Positions 1 through 6,950 of a DNA stretch of 14,102 nucleotides are shown here, in pieces. The translations under genes and the position numbers were made by a program. The stretch lies in NCBI GenBank assembly GCA_964515915.1, contig CAZEXM010000071.1:1-14102 (forward strand), in the 5' to 3' direction. Source of the DNA: JAHOYW01 sp964515915. Lineage in GTDB: Bacteria > Verrucomicrobiota > Lentisphaeria > Victivallales > Victivallaceae. How positions within the stretch are numbered: position 1 is the stretch's first letter; every line of letters starts with the position of its first letter. The notes under the pieces were generated by a model that was not told the origin of the DNA, did no database searches, and saw only the letters and a list, made by a program, of their open reading frames with translations.

Positions 1-2
1 TT

Positions 3-200
3 GATAATCGTAATGTATATCGCGATGATAAATGGCCGATTATTGGGAATATCCCTTTTATCGGCCGTTTTTTCAGCAGTCAAGTAACATTCATCGATCA
101 AACAAACTTGTTAATCTTTCTTACCGCCAGATTGATAAATAATGACGGTGTACCTGTGCGTCGTGGAGACGAGCAGGGAGTTCCTGATTTTTACCGATAA
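3..200 (+). CDS. Secretin C-terminal end (type II secretion / type IV pilus family), 5' truncated by the window edge
   Basis: From base 3 an open frame runs 65 codons to TAA at 198-200. It contains WPIIGNIPFIGRFFSS followed by TNLLIFLTARLIN. This matches the end of the secretin domain, where a 'P.LGDIP.LG.LF' loop precedes the last beta-strand 'LLIFLTPRII'. Secretins form the multimeric outer-membrane gate for type II secretion, type IV pili and related systems. The 20-residue tail after the last strand (NNDGVPVRRG... ending DFYR) is short, polar and unremarkable. Only the extreme C-terminus is present, so GspD-like and PilQ-like types cannot be told apart. The gene converges on the hydrogenase operon with a 56-bp gap, in which I see only a weak GCGT/ACGC hairpin near 223-234 and no clear terminator. 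Confidence 0.82.
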   Translation, partial: DNRNVYRDDKWPIIGNIPFIGRFFSSQVTFIDQTNLLIFLTARLINNDGVPVRRGDEQGVPDFYR

Positions 201-256
201 TTACGGAAATCCTTACCCGTTTGCGTAAATACGCTGCTCCCGTACCGTTTTTGGAT

Positions 257-1999
257 TTATTCTTCGCAGACGTGTCCGCGGGCTTTGTAGCTGGTATGGA
301 GCAATTTGTGCGCCAACGGGCTGCCTGGTTTTCCAAGAAATTCCGCATACAGTTTTTTGATATGCGGATTTTCATGTGATTTGCGGATCGGCAGATTTTC
401 ATCAGCTTGATAAATCGCGGCGGCGCGTTTATCCAGAATAGAACTGTCGCCGCGCGTATATGGCTGGCCGCCGCCGTTTAAGCAGCCGCCGGGACAAGCC
501 ATAATTTCAATGGCATGATACCGGGCTTCGCCGCGTTGTATTTTTTCAAGAATTTTACGAGCGTTAGCCAGGCCGGAGCAAATCGCAACTTTGATATCAA
601 TGCCGGCAACCGGAACTGTAGCTTCTTTGATACCTTCAAGGCCGCGAACCGCAGTAAAATTGACATCTTTGAGTTCTTCTTTGCTGAGCCATTCAGCGGC
701 AGTACGCAGAGCCGCTTCAAGCACTCCGCCGGACGCGCCGAAAATAAGCCCGGCGCCACTTGCTTCGCCAAGCGGGTTGTCGTATTCCCGGCTTTCAAGT
801 TTGTCGATCTGAATACCCGCTTCCTTGAACATATTGGCAAGTTCACGGGTCGAAATGACAATATCAACATCGCGAACCTCATTCGGCGCGAATTCCTCGC
901 GGGAAGCCTCATATTTTTTGGATAAACAAGGCATGATGGAAACGACAATGATATCTTCCGGCTTCAAATTCAGTTTTTCGGCATAATAACTCTTGGCGAT
1001 CGCGCCGAACATCTGCTGCGGGCTTTTCGCGGTGGAGGGCATATAAAGCAGTTCGGGAAATTGATGTTCCATGAACTTAACCCATCCCGGGCAGCATGAA
1101 GTCAGAATCGGCAGGTTTTCGTTTTTGGTTATACGATCGATCAGCTCAGTAGTTTCTTCCATAATGGTTAAATCGGCGGCAAAATCAGTATCGAAAACTT
1201 TGTCAAAACCAAGCATTTTCAGACCGGCAACCAGTTGTCCGGTGGCAATCGTTCCCGGCGCCATGCCGAAAGCTTCACCAATCGCGACCCGTACGGCCGG
1301 AGCAGTCTGTACGATAACATGTTTCTTGCTGTTCAGGGCGCGCCAGACTTTGTATCGATGGTTTTGTTCAGTGAGGGCGCCAACCGGGCAGGCGATTACG
1401 CATTGCCCGCAAAACACGCAAATACTGTCGCTCAGCGGCATTAAATCCGCCGGCCCGACAACCGCTTCAAAACCACGCCCGACACCGGAAAGAACCCCGA
1501 CGCTTTGAACTTCGGTACAAGCCGATTCACAGCGGCGGCACATGATGCATTTATCCAGGTCGCGAACGATAGCGTCGCAGGAAAGATCCAGTTTATATTC
1601 GGACATCGCGCCTTCATAAAGCACGTGATGCAAATCCATTTCGCTGGCCAGGCGCTGCAGTTCGCAATCGCCGTTCTTTTCGCAGGTCAGACAATCTTTC
1701 GGGTGATCGGACAGAATTAAATCCAGTATTGTCCGGCGGGCCTTGATAGCGCGGAGCGTATTGGTTTTTACAAGCATGCCTTCAGTTACCGGCGTGCAGC
1801 ATGCCGGCGCCAGATTGCGGCGTCCTTCAACTTCCACTACGCAGATACGGCAGGAGCCGATACGGTGTTCAAATGAAAAACAATCAAGTTCAAAATGACA
1901 TAAAGTCGGAATTTTTATTCCGATTTTTTTGGCGGCGCTGAGGATAGTCGCGTTTTTTGCGACTTTCACCGGCATATTATTAATAGTTATATTTACCAT
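257..1999 (-). CDS. hydA: [FeFe]-hydrogenase catalytic subunit HydA (HndD-like) of a trimeric bifurcating hydrogenase
   Basis: This is the catalytic subunit of an NADH/ferredoxin-linked cytoplasmic [FeFe]-hydrogenase: 580 residues, the usual length of the multi-cluster type. Counted from the chosen start, the plant-type [2Fe-2S] domain has C34, C50, C53 and C67 or C68. The His-Cys3 [4Fe-4S] site has H99, C103, C106 and C112. The two-cluster ferredoxin domain has C151/154/157/161 and C194/197/200/204. The H-cluster domain has all three signatures: TSCCPGW (C302, C303), MPCLSKKYEA (C358) and MACPGGCLNGGGQP (C502, C506). The C-terminus is the small-subunit-like tail ending LLHTSYKARG. An in-frame ATG at 2023 overlaps the hydB stop (TAATG), but an AGGAGA at 2010-2015 lies about 10 bases before the ATG at 1999. 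The next residues, VNITINN, form the first ferredoxin strand, so 1999 is preferred. It is the last gene of hydC-hydB-hydA. No hydE, hydF or hydG maturation gene is in the window. Confidence 0.96.
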   Translation of the reverse strand: MVNITINNMPVKVAKNATILSAAKKIGIKIPTLCHFELDCFSFEHRIGSCRICVVEVEGRRNLAPACCTPVTEGMLVKTNTLRAIKARRTILDLILSDHPKDCLTCEKNGDCELQRLASEMDLHHVLYEGAMSEYKLDLSCDAIVRDLDKCIMCRRCESACTEVQSVGVLSGVGRGFEAVVGPADLMPLSDSICVFCGQCVIACPVGALTEQNHRYKVWRALNSKKHVIVQTAPAVRVAIGEAFGMAPGTIATGQLVAGLKMLGFDKVFDTDFAADLTIMEETTELIDRITKNENLPILTSCCPGWVKFMEHQFPELLYMPSTAKSPQQMFGAIAKSYYAEKLNLKPEDIIVVSIMPCLSKKYEASREEFAPNEVRDVDIVISTRELANMFKEAGIQIDKLESREYDNPLGEASGAGLIFGASGGVLEAALRTAAEWLSKEELKDVNFTAVRGLEGIKEATVPVAGIDIKVAICSGLANARKILEKIQRGEARYHAIEIMACPGGCLNGGGQPYTRGDSSILDKRAAAIYQADENLPIRKSHENPHIKKLYAEFLGKPGSPLAHKLLHTSYKARGHVCEE

Positions 2000-2022
2000 A
2001 ATCAAAAATTCTCCTGTGGGCA

Positions 2023-3861
2023 TTATGTTCTGTCAATAGCATGGAATTTACAGGCTTGATAACAAACACCACACTTAATGCATTCGTCCTGATTAATAAA
2101 GTGAAGCTGCTTGCGTTCGCCTGAGATACAGGAAACCGGACAGTTTCTCGCGCATAAAGTACAACCCACACAATTATCATTAATTTTGTAAGTAATGAGT
2201 TTCGCGCAGACGCCGGCCGGACAGCTTTTGTCATTAATGTGCGCTGCATACTCATCCATAAAATTAGCCAGTGTTGAAAGCACCGGGTTGGGCGAAGTCT
2301 GCCCAAGCCCGCACAAAGCTGTATCCTTAATGGAATAAGCCAGGGTTTTAAGCTTGGCGATAGTGTCCATAGTCGCTTTGCCCGCGCAAATTCGTTCGAG
2401 CATTTCGTGGAGACGGGTATTGCCGATACGGCAGGGCGTGCATTTCCCGCAGGACTCGTCAAGGGTGAACTCAAGGAAGAATTTAGCTATATTAACCATA
2501 CAGTCATCTTCGTCCATAACAATCATCCCCCCGGAACCCATCATCGAACCAAGTTCAACCAGGGTGTCGTAATCAATACAGGCATCCAGACGGTCAGCTT
2601 TCAGGCAGCCGCCGGACGGCCCGCCGGTCTGGACCGCTTTAAATTCCTTGCCGTCCCTGATGCCGCCGCCAAGTTCAAAGATGATGTCATGCAGGCTGGT
2701 TCCCATCGGAACTTCCACAAGGCCGACATTTTCGACTTTACCGGCGAGAGCGAAAACTTTGGTGCCGGGTGATTTTTCGGTTCCGATAGAGCGGAACCAC
2801 GCCGCGCCGCGCCGGATAATCGCGGGAATATTGGCATAGGTTTCAACGTTGTTGACGATAGTCGGCCTGCCCCATAAGCCCGCGACTGCCGGGAACGGAG
2901 GCTTGAAAGTCGGTTCGCCGCGTTTGCCTTCAATAGAATGAATCAAAGCAGTTTCTTCTCCACAGACAAAAGCACCGGCGCCATATTTCAGTTCAATTTT
3001 AAAATTAAAGCCGCTGCCGAAAATATTTTTACCCAGCAGGCCGCTTTCTTCAGCCTGTTTAATAGCTATTTTCAAACGCTTGATTGCCAGGGGATATTCC
3101 GCGCGGATATAAATAATTCCAGTATCGGCTCTGACGGCATAAGCACCAACAGCCATTGCCTCAAGTACCGCATGCGGATCGCCTTCGAGTACCGCGCGGT
3201 CCATAAACGCGCCCGGATCACCTTCGTCAGCGTTACAAATCATGTATTTTTGACCGCTTGGCTGCGCCGCCGCGAAACTCCATTTCACACCGGTCGGGAA
3301 ACCGCCGCCCCCGCGTCCGCGTAAGCCGGATTCCGTTATTTCTTTAATAACATCTTCCTGGGACATTCCGGTCAAAACTTTAGCCAGAGCCTGATAACCG
3401 TCGTTTTTCAGATAGTCTTCAAGTTTCTCAGGATCGATACGGCCGCTGTTGCGCAAAACGATACGCGCCTGAATCTGTTTATCGTCATTGGCTTCAACTT
3501 CCGGATAATACCAGGTTTTATCAACGGTCTTCACTCCGGCGGTAACATCACTGAGATGATCCACAATTATACCTAGGTCACCTACTCTTACACTGCCGTA
3601 GGTTACGCTGGTATTTGATCCGGTATTACAAATTTCGACGCTGGGTTCAGCGTAACACTGGCCGATGCACCCGGTTTCAACTATCTCAACGGTATTTTCG
3701 AGCTGACGTTCCGCCAGGATTTTTTTCAATTCCTCGAGAATCGGAGCCGCCCCGGCGGCAATTCCACAGGTTCCCATGGAAATATATATTTTAGTCGCGG
3801 CGGAGCTTTCCTGCCGCAAAGCCTCCACGCGCTGATTTAATGTTTCAACACTGTCAATCAT
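2023..3861 (-). CDS. hydB: HydB: NuoF-like NADH/FMN subunit of the bifurcating hydrogenase
   Basis: This is the flavin subunit, which binds NADH and FMN and passes electrons to HydA and HydC; 612 residues, typical of HydB/HndC. The N-terminal thioredoxin-like domain (about 20-115) holds MGTCGIAAGA (C32) and GCIGQC (C65, C69). A serine stands at 28, so only three of the four classical [2Fe-2S] cysteines are visible there. The NuoF core has the glycine-rich FMN/NADH motif at 181-191 (RGRGGGGFPTG), NADEGDPGAFMDR at 210-222 and GAGAFVCGEE at 295-303. It also has the N3-type [4Fe-4S] site ESCGKCTPC (C471, C474, C477) with C517. The C-terminal two-cluster ferredoxin has C564/567/570/574 and C594/597/600/604, an addition found in hydrogenase-type HydB but not in respiratory NuoF. 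It starts 20 bp after hydC behind a GGAG, and its TAA overlaps an in-frame upstream ATG of hydA, so the three genes are surely co-transcribed. Confidence 0.96.
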   Translation of the reverse strand: MIDSVETLNQRVEALRQESSAATKIYISMGTCGIAAGAAPILEELKKILAERQLENTVEIVETGCIGQCYAEPSVEICNTGSNTSVTYGSVRVGDLGIIVDHLSDVTAGVKTVDKTWYYPEVEANDDKQIQARIVLRNSGRIDPEKLEDYLKNDGYQALAKVLTGMSQEDVIKEITESGLRGRGGGGFPTGVKWSFAAAQPSGQKYMICNADEGDPGAFMDRAVLEGDPHAVLEAMAVGAYAVRADTGIIYIRAEYPLAIKRLKIAIKQAEESGLLGKNIFGSGFNFKIELKYGAGAFVCGEETALIHSIEGKRGEPTFKPPFPAVAGLWGRPTIVNNVETYANIPAIIRRGAAWFRSIGTEKSPGTKVFALAGKVENVGLVEVPMGTSLHDIIFELGGGIRDGKEFKAVQTGGPSGGCLKADRLDACIDYDTLVELGSMMGSGGMIVMDEDDCMVNIAKFFLEFTLDESCGKCTPCRIGNTRLHEMLERICAGKATMDTIAKLKTLAYSIKDTALCGLGQTSPNPVLSTLANFMDEYAAHINDKSCPAGVCAKLITYKINDNCVGCTLCARNCPVSCISGERKQLHFINQDECIKCGVCYQACKFHAIDRT

Positions 3862-3881
3862 TATTTCTTATCTCCACTTGC

Positions 3882-4409
3882 TTATTTGCATTCGTCGATG
3901 ATTTCAGCAACTAACTTAGTAGTTACTTTTCCATAAACTTTCTCGTTGACCATAACCACCGGAGCCAAACTGCATGCTCCAACGCAGCGCAGCCCGCCCA
4001 GTGAAAATTTCAGGTCAGGAGAAGTTTCTCCACAGTCGAGAACCAGAAGCCGCTTAAATTCTTCCAGTATCGTGTCCGCTCCCCTGACAAAACAAGCTGT
4101 TCCGGTACAGACATTAATTTTATATTTTCCCACCGGCTTGTCGGTGAAATAGGAATAAAAACTTATTACACCATATACTTCAGAAAGATGAAGTTTTAAT
4201 TTATCCGCGACAAACTGCTGCACGTGCCGCGGCAGATAACCAAAAATATTTTGCGCTTCGTGCAGACTTTCAATAAGAAAACCACGGTTTTTATCACGAT
4301 CCAAACCAATATCCAAAGCATTAATAAAAGTATTCAATTGCTTAGTCTTTCCCGGAAATTCCTTTATCAGGTTTTGTTTCCGGTTCGCTTGACAATCACA
4401 GCATGACAT
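3882..4409 (-). CDS. hydC: HydC: NuoE-like [2Fe-2S] subunit of the bifurcating hydrogenase
   Basis: This is the small electron-transfer subunit, 175 residues, first gene of the hyd operon. After an alpha-helical N-terminal half (about 25-90, with LHEAQNIFGYLP and VYGVISFYSYF typical of NuoE), the thioredoxin-like domain carries the exact NuoE cluster pattern. This is CTGTAC (C101, C106), 35 residues, then CVGAC (C142, C146). The N-terminus MSCCDC adds three extra cysteines that lie outside this pattern; whether they bind anything is unknown. The ATG at 4409 is preceded by AGGA about six bases upstream (GGGAGTAGGACTTT). With HydA and HydB this gives the full HydABC complex, which in characterised relatives couples NADH and reduced ferredoxin oxidation to H2 formation. 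The directionality here is inferred from the family. A transcription start must lie in the AT-rich gap 4410-4749. Confidence 0.94.
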   Translation of the reverse strand: MSCCDCQANRKQNLIKEFPGKTKQLNTFINALDIGLDRDKNRGFLIESLHEAQNIFGYLPRHVQQFVADKLKLHLSEVYGVISFYSYFTDKPVGKYKINVCTGTACFVRGADTILEEFKRLLVLDCGETSPDLKFSLGGLRCVGACSLAPVVMVNEKVYGKVTTKLVAEIIDECK

Positions 4410-4749
4410 AAAGTCCTACTCCCGGTTAATTCAGTTCCATGTTGATTCTATATTTTTATATATACGAATATTAATATAATTTTTATAAGCCGGACACCTG
4501 CAGTACGGACTATAAAATAAGAGTATAACGCAAAAAAAGAAAAATTCCAGACAAAAACAAATAAAAATGTTTTTTTATTAATATTTTTATATCTGGTGAG
4601 CAAGCATATCCCTGTTTCCGCAGTAAAAAGAGAAAAAAAAGTAAAATAAAATTTCCGAAAAGGCGCAAAATACAATTAAAAAAACAGGGGCTTCCGGATA
4701 AATTCACGCTAGCCGTGTTTCCCATTAGGCAACTGATGGGCAATTAATA
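4410..4749. other. AT-rich intergenic region upstream of the hyd operon
   Basis: 340 bases without a believable gene, between the end of the AraC-type gene and the start of hydC, both read leftward. It is dominated by A/T runs. Reading leftward, an imperfect hairpin (CCCAT/ATGGG, 4721-4740) follows the AraC-type stop, and a run of seven T lies further down at about 4677-4683. This could contribute to termination, but stem and T-run are not adjacent. The hyd promoter must lie here. Candidate -10 hexamers occur on the minus strand (TATACT near 4522-4527, TATAGT near 4509-4514), but neither has a convincing -35 at 16-18 bases, so I do not assign one. Open frames of 75 and 77 codons here translate to low-complexity Phe/Lys-rich sequence and are not genes. 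Confidence 0.6.
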
Positions 4750-5640
4750 TTAGCGGTTATTTTTTCTGAACTGGCGGGGGGGGAGATTGTATACGCGGCG
4801 GAATTGCCGGGTTAAATAGTTGGAATCATGAAAACCGCATTGAATGGCTGTTTCGCTCAGAGACGCTTTGGTTTCGATTAATAATTCGGCGGCTTTCTGC
4901 AGACGGATGCGGATTAGATAATCTATCGGCGGGTAGCCGGTGGCGTCCTTGAAGGCGACTATTAAAGAACTTTTCGACATACCCGCGACTTTGGCGAGTT
5001 GCGTGATGTTCCAGTTTTTTTGATATTGAGTTTCCAATTTGCCGATTATTTTCCCTATCCGGTAAAGAGCCCGGGCCTGTGGAATATCCGCTTTGGAATA
5101 TTGCCTTGAAAAAAACACCATCAATTCCAGCAACATACTTAATATGAGTGTATCATAGCCCGGCAGTCGTTGTTTCTGTTCGAGCTGTATTTTGTGGATG
5201 ATTGTTTCAATGTACGCAAGTGAACGCCGGCTGACGCGCAAGCGGCTCTTGAAGCGGTGCCGTCGCCGATACGCCGGTTCCAGTAAAAACATCGCGTTGT
5301 AGCCGGCGTCGCCCTGCAGGTTCTTGAAAGAATGCTGCAGGCGGCGGCTGTCGTACATGATGTTGTGCATAGCCAAACCGTGCCGCTCTTTGAAGTAATG
5401 TTTGGTTTTTCCCTGAAAAACGAAGATGTCGCCGGCTGAAACCGGATAATCAATTCCGTCAATTGAATGAGTGCCGTAGCCTTCGGTGATAATCACCAGT
5501 TCGGTGAAATCATGCCAATGCTCCACGTCGGTCAAATCACCGGGATGCTGATGATGTTGATCTCCGTGAATGCTGCGCAGGGTTATTGAATAAGCGTTTT
5601 CCTGAAAATAATCTTTACTTAATGCCTGTATTGCTTTCAT
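4750..5640 (-). CDS. AraC/XylS-family transcriptional regulator with cupin-like sugar-sensing domain
   Basis: A 296-residue DNA-binding regulator. The N-terminal part (about 35-115) is a cupin/AraC-binding fold: HWHDFTELVIITEGYGTH, then a glycine-turn segment (SAGDIFVFQGKTKHYF). This is the layout of the RhaS/RhaR-type sensor half. The C-terminal part (about 195-292) has the two helix-turn-helix units of the family: the first around NITQLAKVAGMSKSSLIVAF (211-230), the second the classic AIQCGFHDSNYLTRQF (265-280) followed by the NLPPRQFR motif. Such proteins usually activate neighbouring sugar genes when ligand binds the cupin. It is divergent from the xylose-isomerase-like gene with 126 bp between starts, which makes that gene the likeliest target. 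No good ribosome-binding site precedes the ATG at 5640, but the protein begins as expected. The ligand is unknown. Confidence 0.9.
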   Translation of the reverse strand: MKAIQALSKDYFQENAYSITLRSIHGDQHHQHPGDLTDVEHWHDFTELVIITEGYGTHSIDGIDYPVSAGDIFVFQGKTKHYFKERHGLAMHNIMYDSRRLQHSFKNLQGDAGYNAMFLLEPAYRRRHRFKSRLRVSRRSLAYIETIIHKIQLEQKQRLPGYDTLILSMLLELMVFFSRQYSKADIPQARALYRIGKIIGKLETQYQKNWNITQLAKVAGMSKSSLIVAFKDATGYPPIDYLIRIRLQKAAELLIETKASLSETAIQCGFHDSNYLTRQFRRVYNLPPRQFRKNNR

Positions 5641-5676
5641 TTTTTCAGTTTTTGGAATATTGTGCTGATTTTTTAT

Positions 5677-5705
5677 AATATTGTTATGGTTTTAGCAAAT
5701 GTCAA
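5677..5705 (-). promoter_or_regulatory. Possible sigma-70 promoter for the AraC-family gene
   Basis: On the minus strand a perfect -35 TTGACA (5705-5700) is followed after 17 bases by AATATT (5682-5677); TATTAT is available at 19 bases. It lies about 40-65 bases upstream of the ATG at 5640. The -10 is weak, so this is tentative. Confidence 0.35.
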
Positions 5706-5766
5706 GTGTTATTCTAAATATTATAACGTACCCACTGTGCACAAATAATTAAAAGGAGATTTTATT

Positions 5767-6801
5767 ATGGCTGGTACTTTCAGATTTTCGTTCGGTCCCT
5801 GGAACATTCACGAAGGCGCGGATCCTTTTGGTCCTGAAGTTCGTGAATCAATCGCATTCAATAATAAACTTCAAACTTATAAGGATTTAGGATTTGACGG
5901 TGTGCAATTCCATGATGATGACGCAGTTCCGGCAATGAATGATTTGAATGCATCTCAAATGGTCAGTGAAGCGGCAGCGGTAAAAGCCAGGCTTGACGAC
6001 AAAGGTTTAGTCGCGGAATTTGTCGCTCCCCGCATGTGGGAAGACCCGCGTACTATTGACGGCGCCTATACTAATAACGATCCAGAACTGCGTGAATACG
6101 CGATCGAACGCAGTAAGCGCTGTATTGATATCGCCAGGGCATTGGGAACTAAGAATATCGTCCTGTGGCTGGCGCGCGAAGGTACATACATTCGTGAGGC
6201 TAAAGATTCTGTATGGGCGGCTGAAAAAATCGCTGAAGCTCTGCAAATCATGCTGGACTATGATCCTGAAATCCGCATTATGATTGAAGCCAAACCAAAT
6301 GAACCAATGGACCATACCTACATTCCCACTGCCGGGCACGCGATCGGCCTGGGGCTCCTGACTACGGCTCCGGAACGCGTCGGCACGCTTATTGAATCGG
6401 CTCACGCTATCCTCGCCGGACTCGATCCTTCTGACGAAATGGGTTATGCTCTGGCGCACAAAAAACTCTGGAGTGTTCATTTGAATGACCAGAATGGTTT
6501 GAAGTTTGACCAGGACAAAACTTTTGGCGGTGTTGATTTGCGTCGTGCTTTGAATCAGGTCCGGATTCTCGACGAACATGGTTTCGGCAACAACGGGGAA
6601 TGGGTCGGCCTGGATGTGAAAGCTATGCGTTCGCAAAAACAGCCCGTCGCCTGCAAGCATCTTTCCAACAGTAAAAATATTTTTCTGAAATTGCTCACGG
6701 TCAGCCGCAGTCTTGATAATGCAAAAATAAAACAACTTCGTGCCGAAAGAGACTACGAAGAATTGGAAATGTACATAATTAATTCATTGTTGAATGCTTA
6801 A
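5767..6801 (+). CDS. Class I xylose-isomerase-like TIM-barrel sugar isomerase
   Basis: 344 residues resembling short (class I, Streptomyces-type) xylose isomerases, metal-dependent aldose/ketose isomerases of the cytoplasm. Signatures appear in order: FSFGPWNIHEGADPFG near the N-terminus; GVQFHDDDAVP with the catalytic His (H49) and its partner D52; VLWLAREG (131-139, W134); MIEAKPNEP (E174, K176); PTAGHAI; IESAH (E210, H213); NGLKFDQD (D248, D250); and GLDVKAMR (D283, K285). By alignment in my head to the family, six of the seven metal-ligand positions are kept, but the Asp of 'HIDLNGQ' is replaced by His (SVHLNDQ, H238). The residues after D283 also depart from the family's 'DYKPxR'. Isomerase chemistry is therefore likely, but the substrate may not be xylose. 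A strong AAAAGGAG (5751-5758) sits 8 bases before the ATG. It is divergent from the AraC-type regulator, and the next gene, 149 bp downstream, has its own promoter-like element. Confidence 0.85.
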   Translation: MAGTFRFSFGPWNIHEGADPFGPEVRESIAFNNKLQTYKDLGFDGVQFHDDDAVPAMNDLNASQMVSEAAAVKARLDDKGLVAEFVAPRMWEDPRTIDGAYTNNDPELREYAIERSKRCIDIARALGTKNIVLWLAREGTYIREAKDSVWAAEKIAEALQIMLDYDPEIRIMIEAKPNEPMDHTYIPTAGHAIGLGLLTTAPERVGTLIESAHAILAGLDPSDEMGYALAHKKLWSVHLNDQNGLKFDQDKTFGGVDLRRALNQVRILDEHGFGNNGEWVGLDVKAMRSQKQPVACKHLSNSKNIFLKLLTVSRSLDNAKIKQLRAERDYEELEMYIINSLLNA

Positions 6802-6950
6802 CTAACTGCGGCAAGTGAAAATTATAAAAAAATAGTTTTTTTTAAAGAAAAATAGTTTTATCAGTTGGCTCTATCTTTTTTTGCTACTATTTTATTTATA
6901 TTAAATATTTTCTGATATAATATAAGCATTTAACAGAGAGGTGTAGTAAG
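6802..6950 (+). promoter_or_regulatory. Intergenic region with extended -10 promoter for the 6951 gene
   Basis: At 6913-6921 the sequence TGATATAAT is a perfect extended -10 (TGnTATAAT). The -35 position, 17 bases upstream, is poor (TATTTA), which is normal for extended -10 promoters. A start near 6928 would give a leader of roughly 20 bases ending in AGAGAGGTG (6935-6943), a good ribosome-binding site 7 bases before the ATG. The 12-mer AAAAATAGTTTT occurs twice, at 6828-6839 and 6848-6859, just after the preceding gene; its A-run/T-run halves could fold weakly at the end of that transcript. Confidence 0.5.

Noticed and set aside
223..234. GCGT/ACGC hairpin between the secretin and hydA as a shared terminator
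   Set aside because: The stem is 4-5 bp with a tiny loop and no adjacent T-run on either strand.
1071..1508. 145-codon plus-strand frame and similar ones opposite hydA and hydB
   Set aside because: They are antisense shadows of the hydrogenase genes, whose cysteine motifs fix the true frame.
4448..4743. Two overlapping minus-strand frames of 75 and 77 codons in the AT-rich gap
   Set aside because: Their translations are Phe/Lys/Leu-rich low complexity with no family resemblance, produced by A/T runs in a region expected to hold the hyd promoter.
5736..5743. Palindrome TGTGCACA as a regulator operator
   Set aside because: It is a single 8-base palindrome, common by chance, and not of the form bound by AraC-family proteins.
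6007..6735. 242-codon open frame on the minus strand inside the xylose-isomerase-like gene
   Set aside because: It lies entirely within a gene with clear family motifs on the plus strand; its translation shows no recognisable domain and no ribosome-binding site.
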